A stretch of DNA of 64,000 nt, from contig NZ_JAABRQ010000017.1 of the NCBI RefSeq assembly GCF_011390835.1, positions 28,361 through 92,360 of the forward strand, written 5' to 3'. Source of the DNA: Hydrogenophaga sp. Its GTDB lineage: Bacteria; Pseudomonadota; Gammaproteobacteria; Burkholderiales; Burkholderiaceae_C. How positions within the stretch are numbered: position 1 is the first letter of the stretch; every line of letters starts with the position of its first letter. A program made the translations under genes and the position numbers. The notes under the pieces were generated by a model. That model was not told the DNA's origin, did no database searches, and saw nothing but the letters and a program-made list of their open reading frames with translations. Of this stretch, positions 34,244 through 44,574 are shown in pieces.

Positions 34244-34636
34244 ATGATTGGTGAATGGAACAATGGCACCGGCCGTCGCAAATCCAGCGTCGCGCGGGTG
34301 TTTCTGAAAAAAGGCTCCGGCCAGATCGTGGTCAATGGCAAGGACATCCAGGCCTACTTCGGCCGTGAGACATCCATCATGATCGCCAAGCAGCCCCTGC
34401 TGCTGACCAACCACGCCGATACCTTCGACGTGATGGTCAATGTGCACGGTGGTGGCGAATCCGGCCAGGCCGGCGCTGTGCGCCATGGCATCACCCGCGC
34501 CCTGATCGACTACGACGCCACGCTCAAGCCTGAGCTGTCGCAAGCCGGTTTCGTGACGCGCGATGCGCGCGAGGTCGAGCGCAAGAAGGTCGGTCTGCGT
34601 TCTGCACGCCGCGCCAAGCAGTTCAGCAAGCGCTAG
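34244..34636 (+). CDS. rpsI: 30S ribosomal protein S9
   Basis: A 130-residue ribosomal protein. The N-terminal [12 protein letters not shown], central [19 protein letters not shown] and the basic C-terminal tail [12 protein letters not shown] are diagnostic. The C-terminal lysine/arginine tail reaches the P-site tRNA in the ribosome. It follows rplM as in most bacteria and is closed by an intrinsic terminator. Confidence 0.98.
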   Translation: MIGEWNNGTGRRKSSVARVFLKKGSGQIVVNGKDIQAYFGRETSIMIAKQPLLLTNHADTFDVMVNVHGGGESGQAGAVRHGITRALIDYDATLKPELSQAGFVTRDAREVERKKVGLRSARRAKQFSKR

Positions 34637-34660
34637 CCGCCTGTTTGCCTGCTGCAAAAG

Positions 34661-34691
34661 CCGCCCTCAAGTCAGCTTGGGGCGGTTTTTT
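34661..34691 (+). terminator. Intrinsic terminator of rplM-rpsI
   Basis: CCGCCCTCAAG (34661-34671) pairs with CTTGGGGCGG (34676-34685) around a short loop, followed by six T residues. It stands 24 bp after the rpsI stop. Confidence 0.85.
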
Positions 34692-34739
34692 GCTTTCAGG
34701 ACCTTGGTTACGTTGGCTTGCAAATTGAAAGGCTTTTGA

Positions 34740-35447
34740 ATGCGATTTCGCTTGCTCCGAAGGCGTCTGGCGCAAAACACGCCGCGCGTGTCGGTGCGCA
34801 GTGCCCTGCCGTGGCCGTTCCGCTGGTTGCTGGGTGCGGTGGTGCTGGGCTTCTCGGGGGCGCTGGCATTGTGGGCATTTGAGTTTGGCAAAGACATTGC
34901 CGGTCTGGATCGCAACGCCAAGCAGGAGCTGGCGAGTCTGCGCAGCGAAGTCGCGGTGCTTCGAGAGGAGCTGGGCAAGTCTCAGTCGATCTCCAACACG
35001 TCTGAGAGCCTGTTGACGGCGGAGAGGGTGGCGCAGGAGCAGCTTTTGCTGCAGATGCGGCAGCTGGAAGTGGAGAACCAGGCGCTGCGCAGCGATCTGG
35101 GTTTCTTTGAGCGCCTCATGCCTGGCACGGGCAGCGATGAACTCAACATCCGTGGCCTGCAGGTGGAACGGGTCTCCGAAGGCCAATTGCGTTGGCAGGC
35201 GCTGATGATCCAAGCCAAGAAGAATGCGCCCGAGTTCAAGGGCACGCTGGAGATCTCGCTCACCGGCACGCTGGAAGGCAAGCCCTGGTCCAGTGCAGGT
35301 GCGGGAAGATCGCAACCGGTTGTCATCAAGAGTTACCTTCGGCGTGAAGGCCTGATCGACCTGCCGCCCATGACCGTGGTAAAAACCGTGACTGCCCGTA
35401 TCCTGCAGGGCAGCGTGGTGAAGTCGGTTCAAACCGTCAAGCTGTAG
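34740..35447 (+). CDS. DUF6776-like membrane-anchored coiled-coil protein
   Basis: A 235-residue protein. A basic N-terminus (R-L-L-R-R-R-L) leads to one membrane span at about residues 23-42. A coiled-coil stretch rich in Glu/Leu/Gln follows at about 55-118 and then a globular part of about 115 residues. Type I/II topology with the C-terminal domain in the periplasm is likely. The set of features and the position directly before a bactofilin gene agree with the uncharacterised DUF6776 family of Burkholderiales, placed from memory. It lies 27 bp before bactofilin, so a shared role in envelope shape is a fair inference. Confidence 0.65.
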   Translation: MRFRLLRRRLAQNTPRVSVRSALPWPFRWLLGAVVLGFSGALALWAFEFGKDIAGLDRNAKQELASLRSEVAVLREELGKSQSISNTSESLLTAERVAQEQLLLQMRQLEVENQALRSDLGFFERLMPGTGSDELNIRGLQVERVSEGQLRWQALMIQAKKNAPEFKGTLEISLTGTLEGKPWSSAGAGRSQPVVIKSYLRREGLIDLPPMTVVKTVTARILQGSVVKSVQTVKL

Positions 35448-35474
35448 ATTCCATCGTTGTCTGGAGAATCGCCC

Positions 35475-35873
35475 ATGTTCGGCAAGAAGAAACAGCCCCC
35501 CATCAAGAGCCTGATTGCACTAGGCACGCGAATCGAGGGCAACGTGATCTTTCACGATGGCTTGCGCGTGGATGGGGAAGTGGTCGGCGATATCCGTGCC
35601 AGCGATGAGCAGCCCAGCATTCTGGTGGTCAGCGAAGAGGCCAGTGTGTCGGGACAGATTCATGCGGACCACGTCATCATCAATGGCCGCGTAAAGGGCC
35701 CTGTGCATGCATTCGAACTGCTGGAGCTGCAACCGAAGGCGCGGATCGAAGGCGATGTGTCCTACAAGGCGCTGGAAATGCACCAAGGCGCCACGATTTC
35801 CGGGCAGCTCAAGCCCATGATTGGCGCTCTCGAGGACAAACCCACACTGAAGCTGGCGGCAAACAACCTCTGA
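35475..35873 (+). CDS. Bactofilin (polymer-forming cytoskeletal protein)
   Basis: A 132-residue bactofilin. The core has the repeating short strands of the right-handed beta-helix with regular G-x-I/V-x-G-D-I/V pattern: G-T-R-I-E-G-N-V, V-D-G-E-V-V-G-D-I, V-S-G-Q-I-H-A-D-H and I-E-G-D-V-S-Y. Short charged tails flank it and the N-terminal M-F-G-K-K-K may bind membrane. Bactofilins form nucleotide-free filaments that place peptidoglycan enzymes. In several bacteria they work with M23 peptidases, and one is encoded nearby at 36428-37912. The ATG at 35475 has TGGAGAA upstream. Confidence 0.9.
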   Translation: MFGKKKQPPIKSLIALGTRIEGNVIFHDGLRVDGEVVGDIRASDEQPSILVVSEEASVSGQIHADHVIINGRVKGPVHAFELLELQPKARIEGDVSYKALEMHQGATISGQLKPMIGALEDKPTLKLAANNL

Positions 35874-35978
35874 GTGCGCTGGCGCCGGAATTGAGCTAGC
35901 ATGGTCGTCAGGGGGTTAGAAATCCCGCACGCTACGGCCCTGTGACCGTGGCTTATCCATTTGATGACGAGGACAAAT

Positions 35979-36344
35979 ATGAGTGCTGTGGCTGAAAACA
36001 TCCCCACCGAGATGCCTGCTCCGCTGATCTTCACCGACAGCGCTGCGGCTAAGGTGGCTGAACTGGTGGCCGAAGAAGGCAACCCGGACCTGAAGCTGCG
36101 CGTATTTGTGCAGGGTGGCGGCTGTTCGGGTTTCCAGTACGGGTTCACCTTTGATGAAGTGGTGAACGAAGACGACACCGAAATGGCCAAGAACGGCGTT
36201 TCGCTGCTGATCGACGCCATGAGCTACCAGTACTTGGTGGGCGCCGAGATCGACTACAAGGAAGACCTTGAAGGGGCCCAGTTCGTGATCAAGAACCCCA
36301 ACGCGACCAGCACCTGCGGTTGCGGTTCAAGTTTCAGTACCTGA
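35979..36344 (+). CDS. erpA: Iron-sulfur cluster insertion protein ErpA
   Basis: A 121-residue A-type carrier. The three cluster-binding cysteines are present: one in G-G-G-C-S-G-F-Q-Y and two in T-C-G-C-G-S-S-F near the C-terminus. A-A-K-V-A-E-L and D-A-M-S-Y-Q-Y-L match ErpA of betaproteobacteria. It passes Fe-S clusters to apoproteins. The ATG at 35979 has GAGGA at a suitable distance. It has its own 105-bp upstream spacer and is followed by a strong bidirectional-type hairpin. Confidence 0.93.
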   Translation: MSAVAENIPTEMPAPLIFTDSAAAKVAELVAEEGNPDLKLRVFVQGGGCSGFQYGFTFDEVVNEDDTEMAKNGVSLLIDAMSYQYLVGAEIDYKEDLEGAQFVIKNPNATSTCGCGSSFST

Positions 36345-36358
36345 TCTGAGGCCTCGCT

Positions 36359-36409
36359 ACCACCCACAAGAAAGGGAGTCATTGGCTCCCTTTCTGGTGG
36401 GTGGTTGTC
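36359..36409. terminator. Terminator hairpin between erpA and the M23 peptidase gene
   Basis: AGAAAGGGAG and CTCCCTTTCT form a perfect 10-bp stem, extended outward by CCACCC and GGGTGG. It lies between two convergent genes and could stop transcription from both sides. Confidence 0.7.
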
Positions 36410-36427
36410 TATATGCCCGACCAATGA

Positions 36428-37912
36428 TCACTCGGCGCTGGCCTGTTGCAAGGTGGCCGCGGCACTCAGCTTTGCTCGCTGCTCCTGCGCCACGGTATCA
36501 AACTCGCCGCGTAACGCGCGGCTGATCGGGATGTTCTCGCTCTTGCGGGCGATTTCCAGCGGGTCCTGGTGCACGCCGTTGTCGCGGAACTCAAAATGCA
36601 GATGCGGACCGGTGGAAAGGCCAGTGGACCCCACAGCACCGATGAAGTCACCCTGTTCTACCCGCTGTCCCTTTTTCACATCGATGCGGCTGAGGTGGGC
36701 AAACAAGGTGGATTTCTTGTCGCGGTGGCTGACCTCGATCACGTTGCCGTAGCCACGCTGCCATCCGGCGAAACTCACAACGCCGTCGGCGATGGTTCGC
36801 ACCGGTGTGCCCGTGGGGGCCGCATAGTCCACGCCGAGATGGGCTTTTTTCCGGCCCAGCACCGGGTGGAAGCGCATACCGTAGCCGCTACTGACACGGG
36901 AGAACTCTAGCGGTGAGCCTAGGAAGGCTTTGCGTGAACTCTGGCCATCGAAGCCGAAGTAAGCGCCTTTCTGGCCTGCGCCACCGAACCAGACCGCCTG
37001 GTGCTCGCGCCCGTTGTTGATGAACTCCGCGCTGAGCACCCGGCCCGCGCGCAGCGGCTCGCCGTCGGCCTCGAGGGCTTCGTAGACCACACTGAAGCGG
37101 TCGCCTTGGCGCAGGTCGCGCCGGAAGTCGATGTCAGACGAAAAGATCTCGGCCAGCTGCACCGCGACGTTGTCGGGCAGGTTGACGGCGTCGGTGGCAG
37201 CAAACAGCGAGCTGCGGATTGTGCCGCTGGCCAGACGGGCAGAGGCGGTGAGTTCCCCCGATTCCATCCGGGCGCTCAGGCCCTGGGGAGTGCGCTCCAC
37301 CACCAGGCGGTTGAAATTGCGTCCGTCATTGGGCAACCAGCGGGCGGTGAGGCGCAGCAATTCGCCGCTGTCACTGGCTTCCACGTGCACCAACTTGCTG
37401 GCGCGGCCAGCCAGCAGCAGCTGAGCGGTCTTGTCCTTGCGCAAGAACGTTTCGGCTTCGCGATCGCCCACACCCAGGCGATTGAGCAGTGACTGGGCGG
37501 TATCGTCGCGGCGCACCGTGTCGCTGCGGTACAGCGTGAGTGGCACCTGGGCCGACAACGCGTCGGACGGAAAGGAGGCGATGCTCAGCGTTTCCACCAC
37601 CTGGCTCACGGGCAGGCGAGAAGCGTCGGGTGCGAGAGGGGCAATGCCAAATGCGGTCACACCGGTGCCGAGCAACAGCGCGCCCAACCCAGCCATGATG
37701 CGGCGGGGGTGACGGCCGAGGCTTTGGCGGGTTGCCTGGGCGATGGCTCCCAGTTGGGTGAACAGGGCTTGCGTCAAAATCGGGTCCGGGCTGCAGGTGG
37801 CCAGCGCCACGCTGTGAGGTTCAAAGGGTTGAAGCGGCGGACCAGAGCCGCGGCGTTCAGCGAACAACGTGCCTTGTTGCCTGCTGGCAACGGGGAGCGC
37901 ACTAAAATGCAT
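36428..37912 (-). CDS. M23 family metallopeptidase (peptidoglycan endopeptidase)
   Basis: A 494-residue murein hydrolase. After about 55 N-terminal residues there is one membrane span ([15 protein letters not shown]). The middle holds an OapA/opacity-like region and the C-terminal third is LytM/M23: H-L-G-V-D-Y-A-A-P with the first zinc His and Asp, then the G-P-H-L-H-F-E-F motif. Such enzymes cut peptide cross-links in the cell wall. The ATG at 37912 is taken; GTG at 37918 and TTG at 37924 also precede it in frame. It is divergent from tyrS and convergent with erpA, close to the bactofilin gene. Confidence 0.88.
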   Translation of the reverse strand: MHFSALPVASRQQGTLFAERRGSGPPLQPFEPHSVALATCSPDPILTQALFTQLGAIAQATRQSLGRHPRRIMAGLGALLLGTGVTAFGIAPLAPDASRLPVSQVVETLSIASFPSDALSAQVPLTLYRSDTVRRDDTAQSLLNRLGVGDREAETFLRKDKTAQLLLAGRASKLVHVEASDSGELLRLTARWLPNDGRNFNRLVVERTPQGLSARMESGELTASARLASGTIRSSLFAATDAVNLPDNVAVQLAEIFSSDIDFRRDLRQGDRFSVVYEALEADGEPLRAGRVLSAEFINNGREHQAVWFGGAGQKGAYFGFDGQSSRKAFLGSPLEFSRVSSGYGMRFHPVLGRKKAHLGVDYAAPTGTPVRTIADGVVSFAGWQRGYGNVIEVSHRDKKSTLFAHLSRIDVKKGQRVEQGDFIGAVGSTGLSTGPHLHFEFRDNGVHQDPLEIARKSENIPISRALRGEFDTVAQEQRAKLSAAATLQQASAE

Positions 37913-37987
37913 CCTCACCCACAAAAATCACGGTTATATCCTCCCATTGTACCGGGGTCAGGGTTTGCCGCATATGGACATACACGT

Positions 37988-39250
37988 ATGAATCTGGCCC
38001 GAGTAGACGCCAAAAGTTCTCAGCACAAGGGGCCAGACCACGAGGACTGGACGGACGGCGTGCGCGAGGCGATGGCTGTCACCTTGCGCGGCTGTGAAGA
38101 GTTGTTGCCGCACGACGATTGGGCCAAGAAGCTGGCCCGCGCCGAGCGTGACGGTGTCGCCCTGCGTATCAAGCTGGGTTTGGACCCGACCGCGCCGGAC
38201 ATCCACATCGGTCACACGGTGGTGCTCAATAAGCTGCGGCAGCTGCAGGACCTGGGCCACCAAGTCATTTTCCTGATCGGCGACTTCACCAGCCTGATCG
38301 GCGACCCATCCGGTCGCAACACCACCCGCCCGCCGCTCACGCCGGAGCAGATCCAGGCCAACGCACAGACCTACTACCGGCAGGCCAGTCTGGTGCTCGA
38401 CCCGGCGCGCACCGAGATCCGCTACAACAGCGAGTGGAGCGAGCCGCTGGGCGCGGCCGGCATGATCCAGCTCGCGGCCAAGTACACCGTGGCCCGCATG
38501 ATGGAGCGCAACGATTTCCACGATCGCTTCAAAGCGGGCACGCCGATCAGCGTGCACGAATTTCTGTACCCGCTGATGCAGGGCTACGACTCGGTGGCAC
38601 TGAAGGCCGACCTGGAACTCGGAGGTACCGACCAGAAGTTCAACCTGCTCATGGGCCGTCACCTTCAGGCCGAGTACGGGCAGGAGCCGCAGTGCATCCT
38701 GACCATGCCGCTGCTCGAAGGCCTGGACGGGGTGGAAAAAATGTCCAAGAGCAAGAACAACTACATCGGCATCAGCGAGCCAGCCAACACCATGTTCGCC
38801 AAGGTGCTGTCGATTTCAGACACGCTGATGTGGCGTTGGTACACGCTGCTGTCGTTTCAGTCGATGGATGCGATCGAGGGGCTTCGGCAGGAGGTTGCGG
38901 CAGGCCGCAACCCCAAGGACGTCAAGGTGACGCTGGCAAAGGAAATCACTACCCGCTTCCATAGCGCGGCGGCTGCCGATGCGGCCGAGCAGGACTTCAT
39001 CAACCGCAGCAAGGGCGGTATACCCGACGACATCGCCGAGCTCAGTTTCTCTGGAGCGCCCATGGGTATTGGCGCACTGCTCAAGGCCGCGGGCCTTGCG
39101 CCCTCGACCAGCGAAGCCAACCGGCTCATCGACGGCGGGGGTGTGCGCATTGATGGGGCTGTCATCAGCGACAAGGGTCTCAAGCTCGATGCCGGCACCC
39201 GTGTGTTGCAGGTGGGCAAACGAAAGTTTGCGCGCGTCACGTTGTTGTGA
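37988..39250 (+). CDS. tyrS: Tyrosine-tRNA ligase
   Basis: A 420-residue class I aminoacyl-tRNA synthetase. The ATP-binding H-I-G-H is found in [10 protein letters not shown] and the K-M-S-K-S loop in [11 protein letters not shown]-terminal S4 RNA-binding domain ([16 protein letters not shown]) is present. This is the TyrRS type common in betaproteobacteria. The ATG at 37988 gives a 30-residue N-terminal extension before the core. It sits divergent to the M23 gene with 75 bp between, which must hold both promoters. Confidence 0.96.
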   Translation: MNLARVDAKSSQHKGPDHEDWTDGVREAMAVTLRGCEELLPHDDWAKKLARAERDGVALRIKLGLDPTAPDIHIGHTVVLNKLRQLQDLGHQVIFLIGDFTSLIGDPSGRNTTRPPLTPEQIQANAQTYYRQASLVLDPARTEIRYNSEWSEPLGAAGMIQLAAKYTVARMMERNDFHDRFKAGTPISVHEFLYPLMQGYDSVALKADLELGGTDQKFNLLMGRHLQAEYGQEPQCILTMPLLEGLDGVEKMSKSKNNYIGISEPANTMFAKVLSISDTLMWRWYTLLSFQSMDAIEGLRQEVAAGRNPKDVKVTLAKEITTRFHSAAAADAAEQDFINRSKGGIPDDIAELSFSGAPMGIGALLKAAGLAPSTSEANRLIDGGGVRIDGAVISDKGLKLDAGTRVLQVGKRKFARVTLL

Positions 39251-39272
39251 GGCACGCCAGCGGCCTGTGGCG

Positions 39273-41729
39273 TCAGCGGCTAATGGGCTTCACGTTCCAA
39301 ATGTCATCGGCGTATTCGCGGATGGTTCGGTCGGATGAGAAGAACCCCATGCCCGCGACGTTGAGGATGGCCTGGCGGGTCCACTCAATGGGACGCCGGT
39401 ACAGTGCATCGACTTGGTGCTGAGTGGCGACGTAGTCGGCGTAGTCGGCCAGCAGCAGGTAGTGGTCGGAGTCGAGCAGGGCGCCCACCAGATCGTGGTA
39501 CCGGTGCGGTTCGGCAGGTGAGAATGCGCCGTCGGCGATGCGGTCGATGGCGAGCCTCAGGTCGTAACTCTCCTCATAGTGCTGACGCGGCCTATAGCCA
39601 GCGGCCCGCACCGCGGCCACCTGCTCGGTGCGCAGCCCGAAGACGAACATGTTGTCCACCCCGACCTGCTCGGCAATCTCGATGTTGGCGCCATCCCAGG
39701 TGCCGATGGTCAGCGCACCGTTCAGCGCAAACTTCATGTTGCCGGTGCCCGAGGCCTCGGTACCGGCGGTGGAAATCTGTTCCGACAGGTCGGCGGCGGG
39801 AATGATGATCTCGGCCAGCGACACGCGGTAGTTGGGCACGAACACTACCTTGAGCTTGTCACCCACCCGCGGGTCGGCGTTGACCACATGGGCCACGTCG
39901 TTGATGAGCCGGATCACCTTCTTGGCCATGTAGTAAGCCGACGCGGCCTTGCCCGCGAAGATCACGGAGCGCGGCATCCAGTTGTCGTGCGGATTGGCCA
40001 GGATCTGGTGGTAGCGGGTGATGACGTGCAGCAGGTTGAGCAGCTGGCGCTTGTACTCGTGCATGCGCTTCACCTGTACGTCGAACAGGCTCTCAGGGTT
40101 GAGGACGACGCCAGTCTCACGCGCAATGCGCTCGGCCAGCCTGCGCTTGTTCTGTGCCTTGGCGAGCTGGAATGCGTTGTTGAAAGCGGGCTCGGCGGCG
40201 AGCTCGCGCAGCGCGCCGAGTTCATCCAGGTTGCGCCGCCAGGTGGTGCCGATGCGCGAGTCGATCAGCTCGGACAGTGGCGGATTGGCCTGGGCCAGCC
40301 AGCGCCGAGGCGTGATGCCGTTGGTCTTGTTGCAGAAACGGTCCGGGAACACCTGGGCGAAGTCGGCAAAGATGGTCGACACCATGAGGCGGCTGTGCAG
40401 AGCTGACACGCCGTTGACCCGGTGCGATGCCAGAACACTGAGGTAGGCCATGCGGATGCGGCGCGGACCGTTCTCATCGATCAGCGAGATGCGGCGTAGC
40501 AAATCGTTGTCATTCGGAAATCGGACATGCAACTCGGCTAGGAAGCGGGCGTTGAGGTCGAAGATGATGCGCAAGTGCCGCGGCAGCACTTGACCGAACA
40601 GGTCGACCGACCAGGTTTCCAGCGCTTCCTGCATCAGTGTGTGGTTGGTGTAGCTGAAGATGCGCGTGCATAGCGACCAGGCCTTGTCCCAGGTTAGACG
40701 GTGCACGTCGATCAGCAGCCGCATGAGTTCGGGCACGGCGAGGGCAGGGTGGGTATCGTTGATGTGGATCGCAACCTTGTCCGGCAGTTGGTCCAGGCTG
40801 CCGTGGTCGCGCAGAAAACGGCGCAGCAGGTCTTGCAGCGAGGCGCTGACGAAAAAGTATTCCTGGCGCAGGCGCAGCTCGCGACCGTGCTCGGTGCTGT
40901 CATCGGGGTAGAGCACGCGCGAGACGTTCTCCGAAGCGTTCTTTGCCTCCATCGCGCGGATGTAGTCGCCCTTGTTGAAGGCATCCAGGTTGATGGCGTG
41001 GCTGGCGCGGGCCGACCACAGGCGCAGCGTGGAGACCGAGCCCAGTTCGTAGCCGGGCACTGCGTAGTCGTAGGCAACCGCGATCACCTCTTCAGCCTCG
41101 ATCCATTGCACGCCGCCGTTACCGGTGTCGAGGCGCCCGCCGAAACACACGCTGTAGCTGAATTCCGGGCGCATGATTTCCCACGGGTTGCCCGCCTCCA
41201 GCCAGCCATCGGGTTCTTCGACCTGTTGCCCGTTGACGATGCGCTGGGCGAACATGCCGTAGTCGAATCGGATGCCGTAGCCCATGTTGGGAAGGCCGAG
41301 CGTGGCCATGGAGTCTAGGAAGCAGGCGGCCAGGCGGCCAAGGCCACCATTGCCCAGGCCGGGGTCGGCCTCGAGGTCTAGCAGCTGGTCAAAATCGGCG
41401 CCCAGCTGGGCGCAGGCCGCACGGGTCTCGTCGTGTATGCCCACGGCCATCAGGGCATTGCTGAGCATGCGACCGGGCAGGAACTCCATGGACAGGTAGT
41501 AGACGCGCTTGAGGTCCTGGGTGTGGGTAGCCTGCCGGGTCTCGCGCCAGCGGTCCATGACGCGATCACGGGCCGCGTGGAAGATGGCGAACAGCCAGTC
41601 GCGCTGCGTGGCCGACTGCACGTCCTTGCCCACCATGTACACCAGCCGGTTGGCGATGGAGCGGCGCAGCGCGACCACGGTGTTGGTCGGGTGGTCGAAT
41701 TCGAAGTCCTGTTCAGCGGGGTGGTTCAT
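39273..41729 (-). CDS. glgP: Glycogen/alpha-glucan phosphorylase
   Basis: An 818-residue PLP-dependent phosphorylase that releases glucose-1-phosphate from glycogen. The cofactor lysine is Lys666 in the motif E-A-S-G-T-G-N-M-K-F. Y-L-S-M-E-F-L-P-G-R near residue 75, G-N-G-G-L-G-R-L-A and R-M-H-E-Y-K-R-Q-L-L-N are the other family hallmarks. Length equals E. coli GlgP (815). It is last in the glg operon, 34 bp after glgA, and convergent with tyrS. Confidence 0.96.
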   Translation of the reverse strand: MNHPAEQDFEFDHPTNTVVALRRSIANRLVYMVGKDVQSATQRDWLFAIFHAARDRVMDRWRETRQATHTQDLKRVYYLSMEFLPGRMLSNALMAVGIHDETRAACAQLGADFDQLLDLEADPGLGNGGLGRLAACFLDSMATLGLPNMGYGIRFDYGMFAQRIVNGQQVEEPDGWLEAGNPWEIMRPEFSYSVCFGGRLDTGNGGVQWIEAEEVIAVAYDYAVPGYELGSVSTLRLWSARASHAINLDAFNKGDYIRAMEAKNASENVSRVLYPDDSTEHGRELRLRQEYFFVSASLQDLLRRFLRDHGSLDQLPDKVAIHINDTHPALAVPELMRLLIDVHRLTWDKAWSLCTRIFSYTNHTLMQEALETWSVDLFGQVLPRHLRIIFDLNARFLAELHVRFPNDNDLLRRISLIDENGPRRIRMAYLSVLASHRVNGVSALHSRLMVSTIFADFAQVFPDRFCNKTNGITPRRWLAQANPPLSELIDSRIGTTWRRNLDELGALRELAAEPAFNNAFQLAKAQNKRRLAERIARETGVVLNPESLFDVQVKRMHEYKRQLLNLLHVITRYHQILANPHDNWMPRSVIFAGKAASAYYMAKKVIRLINDVAHVVNADPRVGDKLKVVFVPNYRVSLAEIIIPAADLSEQISTAGTEASGTGNMKFALNGALTIGTWDGANIEIAEQVGVDNMFVFGLRTEQVAAVRAAGYRPRQHYEESYDLRLAIDRIADGAFSPAEPHRYHDLVGALLDSDHYLLLADYADYVATQHQVDALYRRPIEWTRQAILNVAGMGFFSSDRTIREYADDIWNVKPISR

Positions 41730-41763
41730 GGGTGGTCGAGGTCGTGGGCTGGATAGAGAAAGG

Positions 41764-43248
41764 TCATGGCGCTGGTGCGCGCGGTATCAGCGTCGAGAAG
41801 AGGGACTGGTAGGCCTGGGCTGCGTGTTGCCAGTCGAAGCGCAAGGCCATGGCGTTTCGCTGCGCGGCGGTCCAGTCAGTGGGGCGCCGGTGCAGGGCAA
41901 AGGCGCGGCGCACCGCTCGTGCCATCGCTGCGCTGGTGAATTCGTCGAACATAAAACCACTGGCAGTGCCATCGTCTAGGTTCTCTAGGCTGGCGTCGGT
42001 GACCGTGTCTGCCAGACCCCCCACTGCGTGTACCAGTGGCAAGGTACCGTAGCCCATGGCGTACAGCTGCGTCAGGCCGCAGGGCTCGTAGCGCGAGGGC
42101 ACGAGCAGCACGTCCGACCCGGCGACGATGCGGTGGGCCGTGGGCTCATCGTAGACCAGGTGCAGGCCCACCTCTCCCGGGTGGCGCGCAGCGGCCTGCT
42201 GCAGGGCGTCGACCAGACCAGGGTCGCCGGTACCTTGCACCACCAGCTGCCCGCCCTGCGCCACCAGCTCGTCGAGCACCTCGTGCAGCAGGTGCAGGCC
42301 CTTCTGTTCGCTCAGGCGGCTCACCACGCCGAACACCAGGGCGTCGGACCGAGCCGTCAAGCCGAACTGCCGTTGCAGCGCCTGTTTGTTGAGGGCTTTT
42401 CCCGCCAGGTGACTGGCGTCGTAGCGGTGCTCGATGCGCGGATCGGTTGCCGGGTTCCAGACCGCATAGTCAACGCCATTGAGAATGCCGTGCAGCTGAC
42501 CCTGGTGTGCCCGCAACACACCGTCCAGTCCACAACCCTGCTCGGGGGTCGTGATTTCCACGGCGTAGCGCGGGCTCACGGTTGTGATGGCTTGCGCGTA
42601 TTGCAGACCTGCCTTCATGAACGACAGCTGGCCGTGGAACTCTGCGCCGGTGACCTGCAGCACCGAGGGCGGCAGGCCCAGATGCAGTCCGGCCTTCAGC
42701 GGGAACAGACCTTGGTAGGCCAGGTTGTGCACGGTGAACACGGTGGGCGGACACGGCTGTGCGTGGGACAAATGAAGGTACAGCGGCGCCAGACCGGTGT
42801 GCCAGTCGTGGGCGTGCAGCACATCGGGCTGCCACGCCGGGTCGCCACCCAGCGCCAGCCACGCAGCAGCCCAACTCAGCAGGGCGAAGCGCTCGGCGTT
42901 GTCTGCCCATTCGCGGCCGTCCGGGTCGAGGTAAGGCCCACCCGGCCGGTGAAACAGGGCGGGCGCATCGAGCAGGTAGAGCGGTTCACCGGTGGAGACC
43001 AGGCGTCCGAGCAGCAGCCGGGGCGCTGGCTGCATCTCCCCCAGCAGCGCTGGACCGCCCTGGCCGCTCAAGGCCAGTGCCGGCCCTTTGATTTCAACGC
43101 CCGCCTGCAGTGCGGCGAAGGCGGGCAGCAAGCGGCGCACTTCGTTGCCCTCTGCCTGTAGGGCCGTAGGCAAGGCGGTAGCCACATCGGCCAGGCCGCC
43201 GGTTTTCAGCAAGGGATACAGCTCGGTGCAGGCGAACAGCACTTTCAC
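41764..43248 (-). CDS. glgA: Glycogen synthase (ADP-glucose type)
   Basis: A 494-residue GT5 glycosyltransferase that adds glucose from ADP-glucose to glycogen. The N-terminal ADP-glucose motif K-T-G-G-L-A-D-V lies at about residues 15-22. H-D-W-H-T-G-L-A-P is near residue 145, and the C-terminal E-P-C-G-L-T-Q-L-Y loop has the catalytic Glu. The start is GTG at 43248, overlapping the glgC stop (GTGA); no ATG gives the conserved V-K-V-L-F-A-C-T-E start. It is coupled to glgC in translation. Confidence 0.95.
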   Translation of the reverse strand: MKVLFACTELYPLLKTGGLADVATALPTALQAEGNEVRRLLPAFAALQAGVEIKGPALALSGQGGPALLGEMQPAPRLLLGRLVSTGEPLYLLDAPALFHRPGGPYLDPDGREWADNAERFALLSWAAAWLALGGDPAWQPDVLHAHDWHTGLAPLYLHLSHAQPCPPTVFTVHNLAYQGLFPLKAGLHLGLPPSVLQVTGAEFHGQLSFMKAGLQYAQAITTVSPRYAVEITTPEQGCGLDGVLRAHQGQLHGILNGVDYAVWNPATDPRIEHRYDASHLAGKALNKQALQRQFGLTARSDALVFGVVSRLSEQKGLHLLHEVLDELVAQGGQLVVQGTGDPGLVDALQQAAARHPGEVGLHLVYDEPTAHRIVAGSDVLLVPSRYEPCGLTQLYAMGYGTLPLVHAVGGLADTVTDASLENLDDGTASGFMFDEFTSAAMARAVRRAFALHRRPTDWTAAQRNAMALRFDWQHAAQAYQSLFSTLIPRAPAP

Positions 43249-44534
43249 CCGGGTTCTCCCGCAGATGGCGTGGGAGCTGCCACGCGCGCCAGCATGTCGC
43301 GGGTCACCAGCACCACGCCTTGTTCGGTGCGAAAGAAATTTCGCGCGTCGGCCTCGGCGTCGAACCCGATCTCCATTCCGGCCGGAATGACGCACCCGGT
43401 GTCAATCACCGTTTTTCGCAAACGCACGTGGCGATTGACCTGCACATCGGGCAGGATGACCGATTCCTCCACCTGGCTGTAAGAGTGGAGGCGCACGCGC
43501 GAGAACAGCACCGAGCGGCGCAGGTAGGCGCCCGAGATGATGCAGCCTCCCGAGACCAGCGAGTCCACGCCCATACCGCGCCGGTCGTCGTCGTCGAACA
43601 CGAACTTGGCCGGTGGCAGCTGTTCCTGGAAGGTCCAGATCGGCCAGCTGCGGTCATACATGTCGAGCTCGGGCAGCGGCAGGGTCAGGTCCATGTTAGC
43701 CGCCCAGTAGGCATCGATGGTGCCCACGTCGCGCCAGTAATCAGGCGCGTCCGGCGTGCTTTTCACGCACGACAGACCAAATGGATGGGCAACGGCCTCG
43801 CCGCGCGCCACCAGCGCCGGGATGATGTCTTTGCCGAAATCCCGGCTGGAGCCGCTTAGCTGAGAGTCCGCCTTGAGCAGCTCGTACAGGTAATCCGCGT
43901 CAAACACGTACACCCCCATGCTGGCCAGTGCATGGTCCGTGCTCCCGGGCATGGGTTGCGGATGGCGCGGCTTTTCGTCGAAGCGCACGATGCGCCGTTG
44001 TTCGTCGATGGTCATAACCCCGAACCCCTGCGCGTCGGCCAGTGGCACCTCGACGCAGGCGACGGTGCAGCGCGCGCCTTGGCTCACGTGGTCGGCAATC
44101 AGATTGGCGTAGTTCATCTTGTAGATGTGGTCGCCTGCCAGCACCAGCACGTAGTCGGGTTTTTGAGCGCTCAGGATGGTGATGTTCTGGAACACGGCAT
44201 CGGCCGTGCCCTGGTACCAGGAGTGCTCGTCGATCTGCTGCTGGGCGGGCAGCAGGTCTATGTATTCGCTGAACTCGCTGCGCAGGAACGACCAGCCGCG
44301 CTGCAGATGCCGCAGCAGGCTGTGCGACTTGTACTGGGTGAGGACCGAAATTCGGCGCACGCCGGAGTTCAGGCAGTTCGACAGCGCAAAGTCGATGATC
44401 CGGAACTTGCCGCCGAAATACACGGCCGGCTTGGCGCGGCGATCGGTCAGCGCATGCAGGCGCGAACCGCGGCCACCGGCGAGCACCAGGGCAATGGTGC
44501 GGCGTGCGAGCTGGTATGGGTCGTTGTGGTCCAT
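43245..44534 (-). CDS. glgC: Glucose-1-phosphate adenylyltransferase
   Basis: A 429-residue nucleotidyltransferase making ADP-glucose, the committed step of bacterial glycogen synthesis. The nucleotide loop [11 protein letters not shown] opens the protein, followed by [15 protein letters not shown]. The substrate motif [12 protein letters not shown] is intact, and a left-handed beta-helix ends the protein. The conserved R/K residues for allosteric control by glycolytic metabolites occur in the N-terminus as in E. coli. It lies 40 bp after malQ. Confidence 0.96.
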   Translation of the reverse strand: MDHNDPYQLARRTIALVLAGGRGSRLHALTDRRAKPAVYFGGKFRIIDFALSNCLNSGVRRISVLTQYKSHSLLRHLQRGWSFLRSEFSEYIDLLPAQQQIDEHSWYQGTADAVFQNITILSAQKPDYVLVLAGDHIYKMNYANLIADHVSQGARCTVACVEVPLADAQGFGVMTIDEQRRIVRFDEKPRHPQPMPGSTDHALASMGVYVFDADYLYELLKADSQLSGSSRDFGKDIIPALVARGEAVAHPFGLSCVKSTPDAPDYWRDVGTIDAYWAANMDLTLPLPELDMYDRSWPIWTFQEQLPPAKFVFDDDDRRGMGVDSLVSGGCIISGAYLRRSVLFSRVRLHSYSQVEESVILPDVQVNRHVRLRKTVIDTGCVIPAGMEIGFDAEADARNFFRTEQGVVLVTRDMLARVAAPTPSAGEPG

Positions 44535-44574
44535 CGGCGAGTCCCCTATGTGATGGTGTTTCGGATTCGATAGC

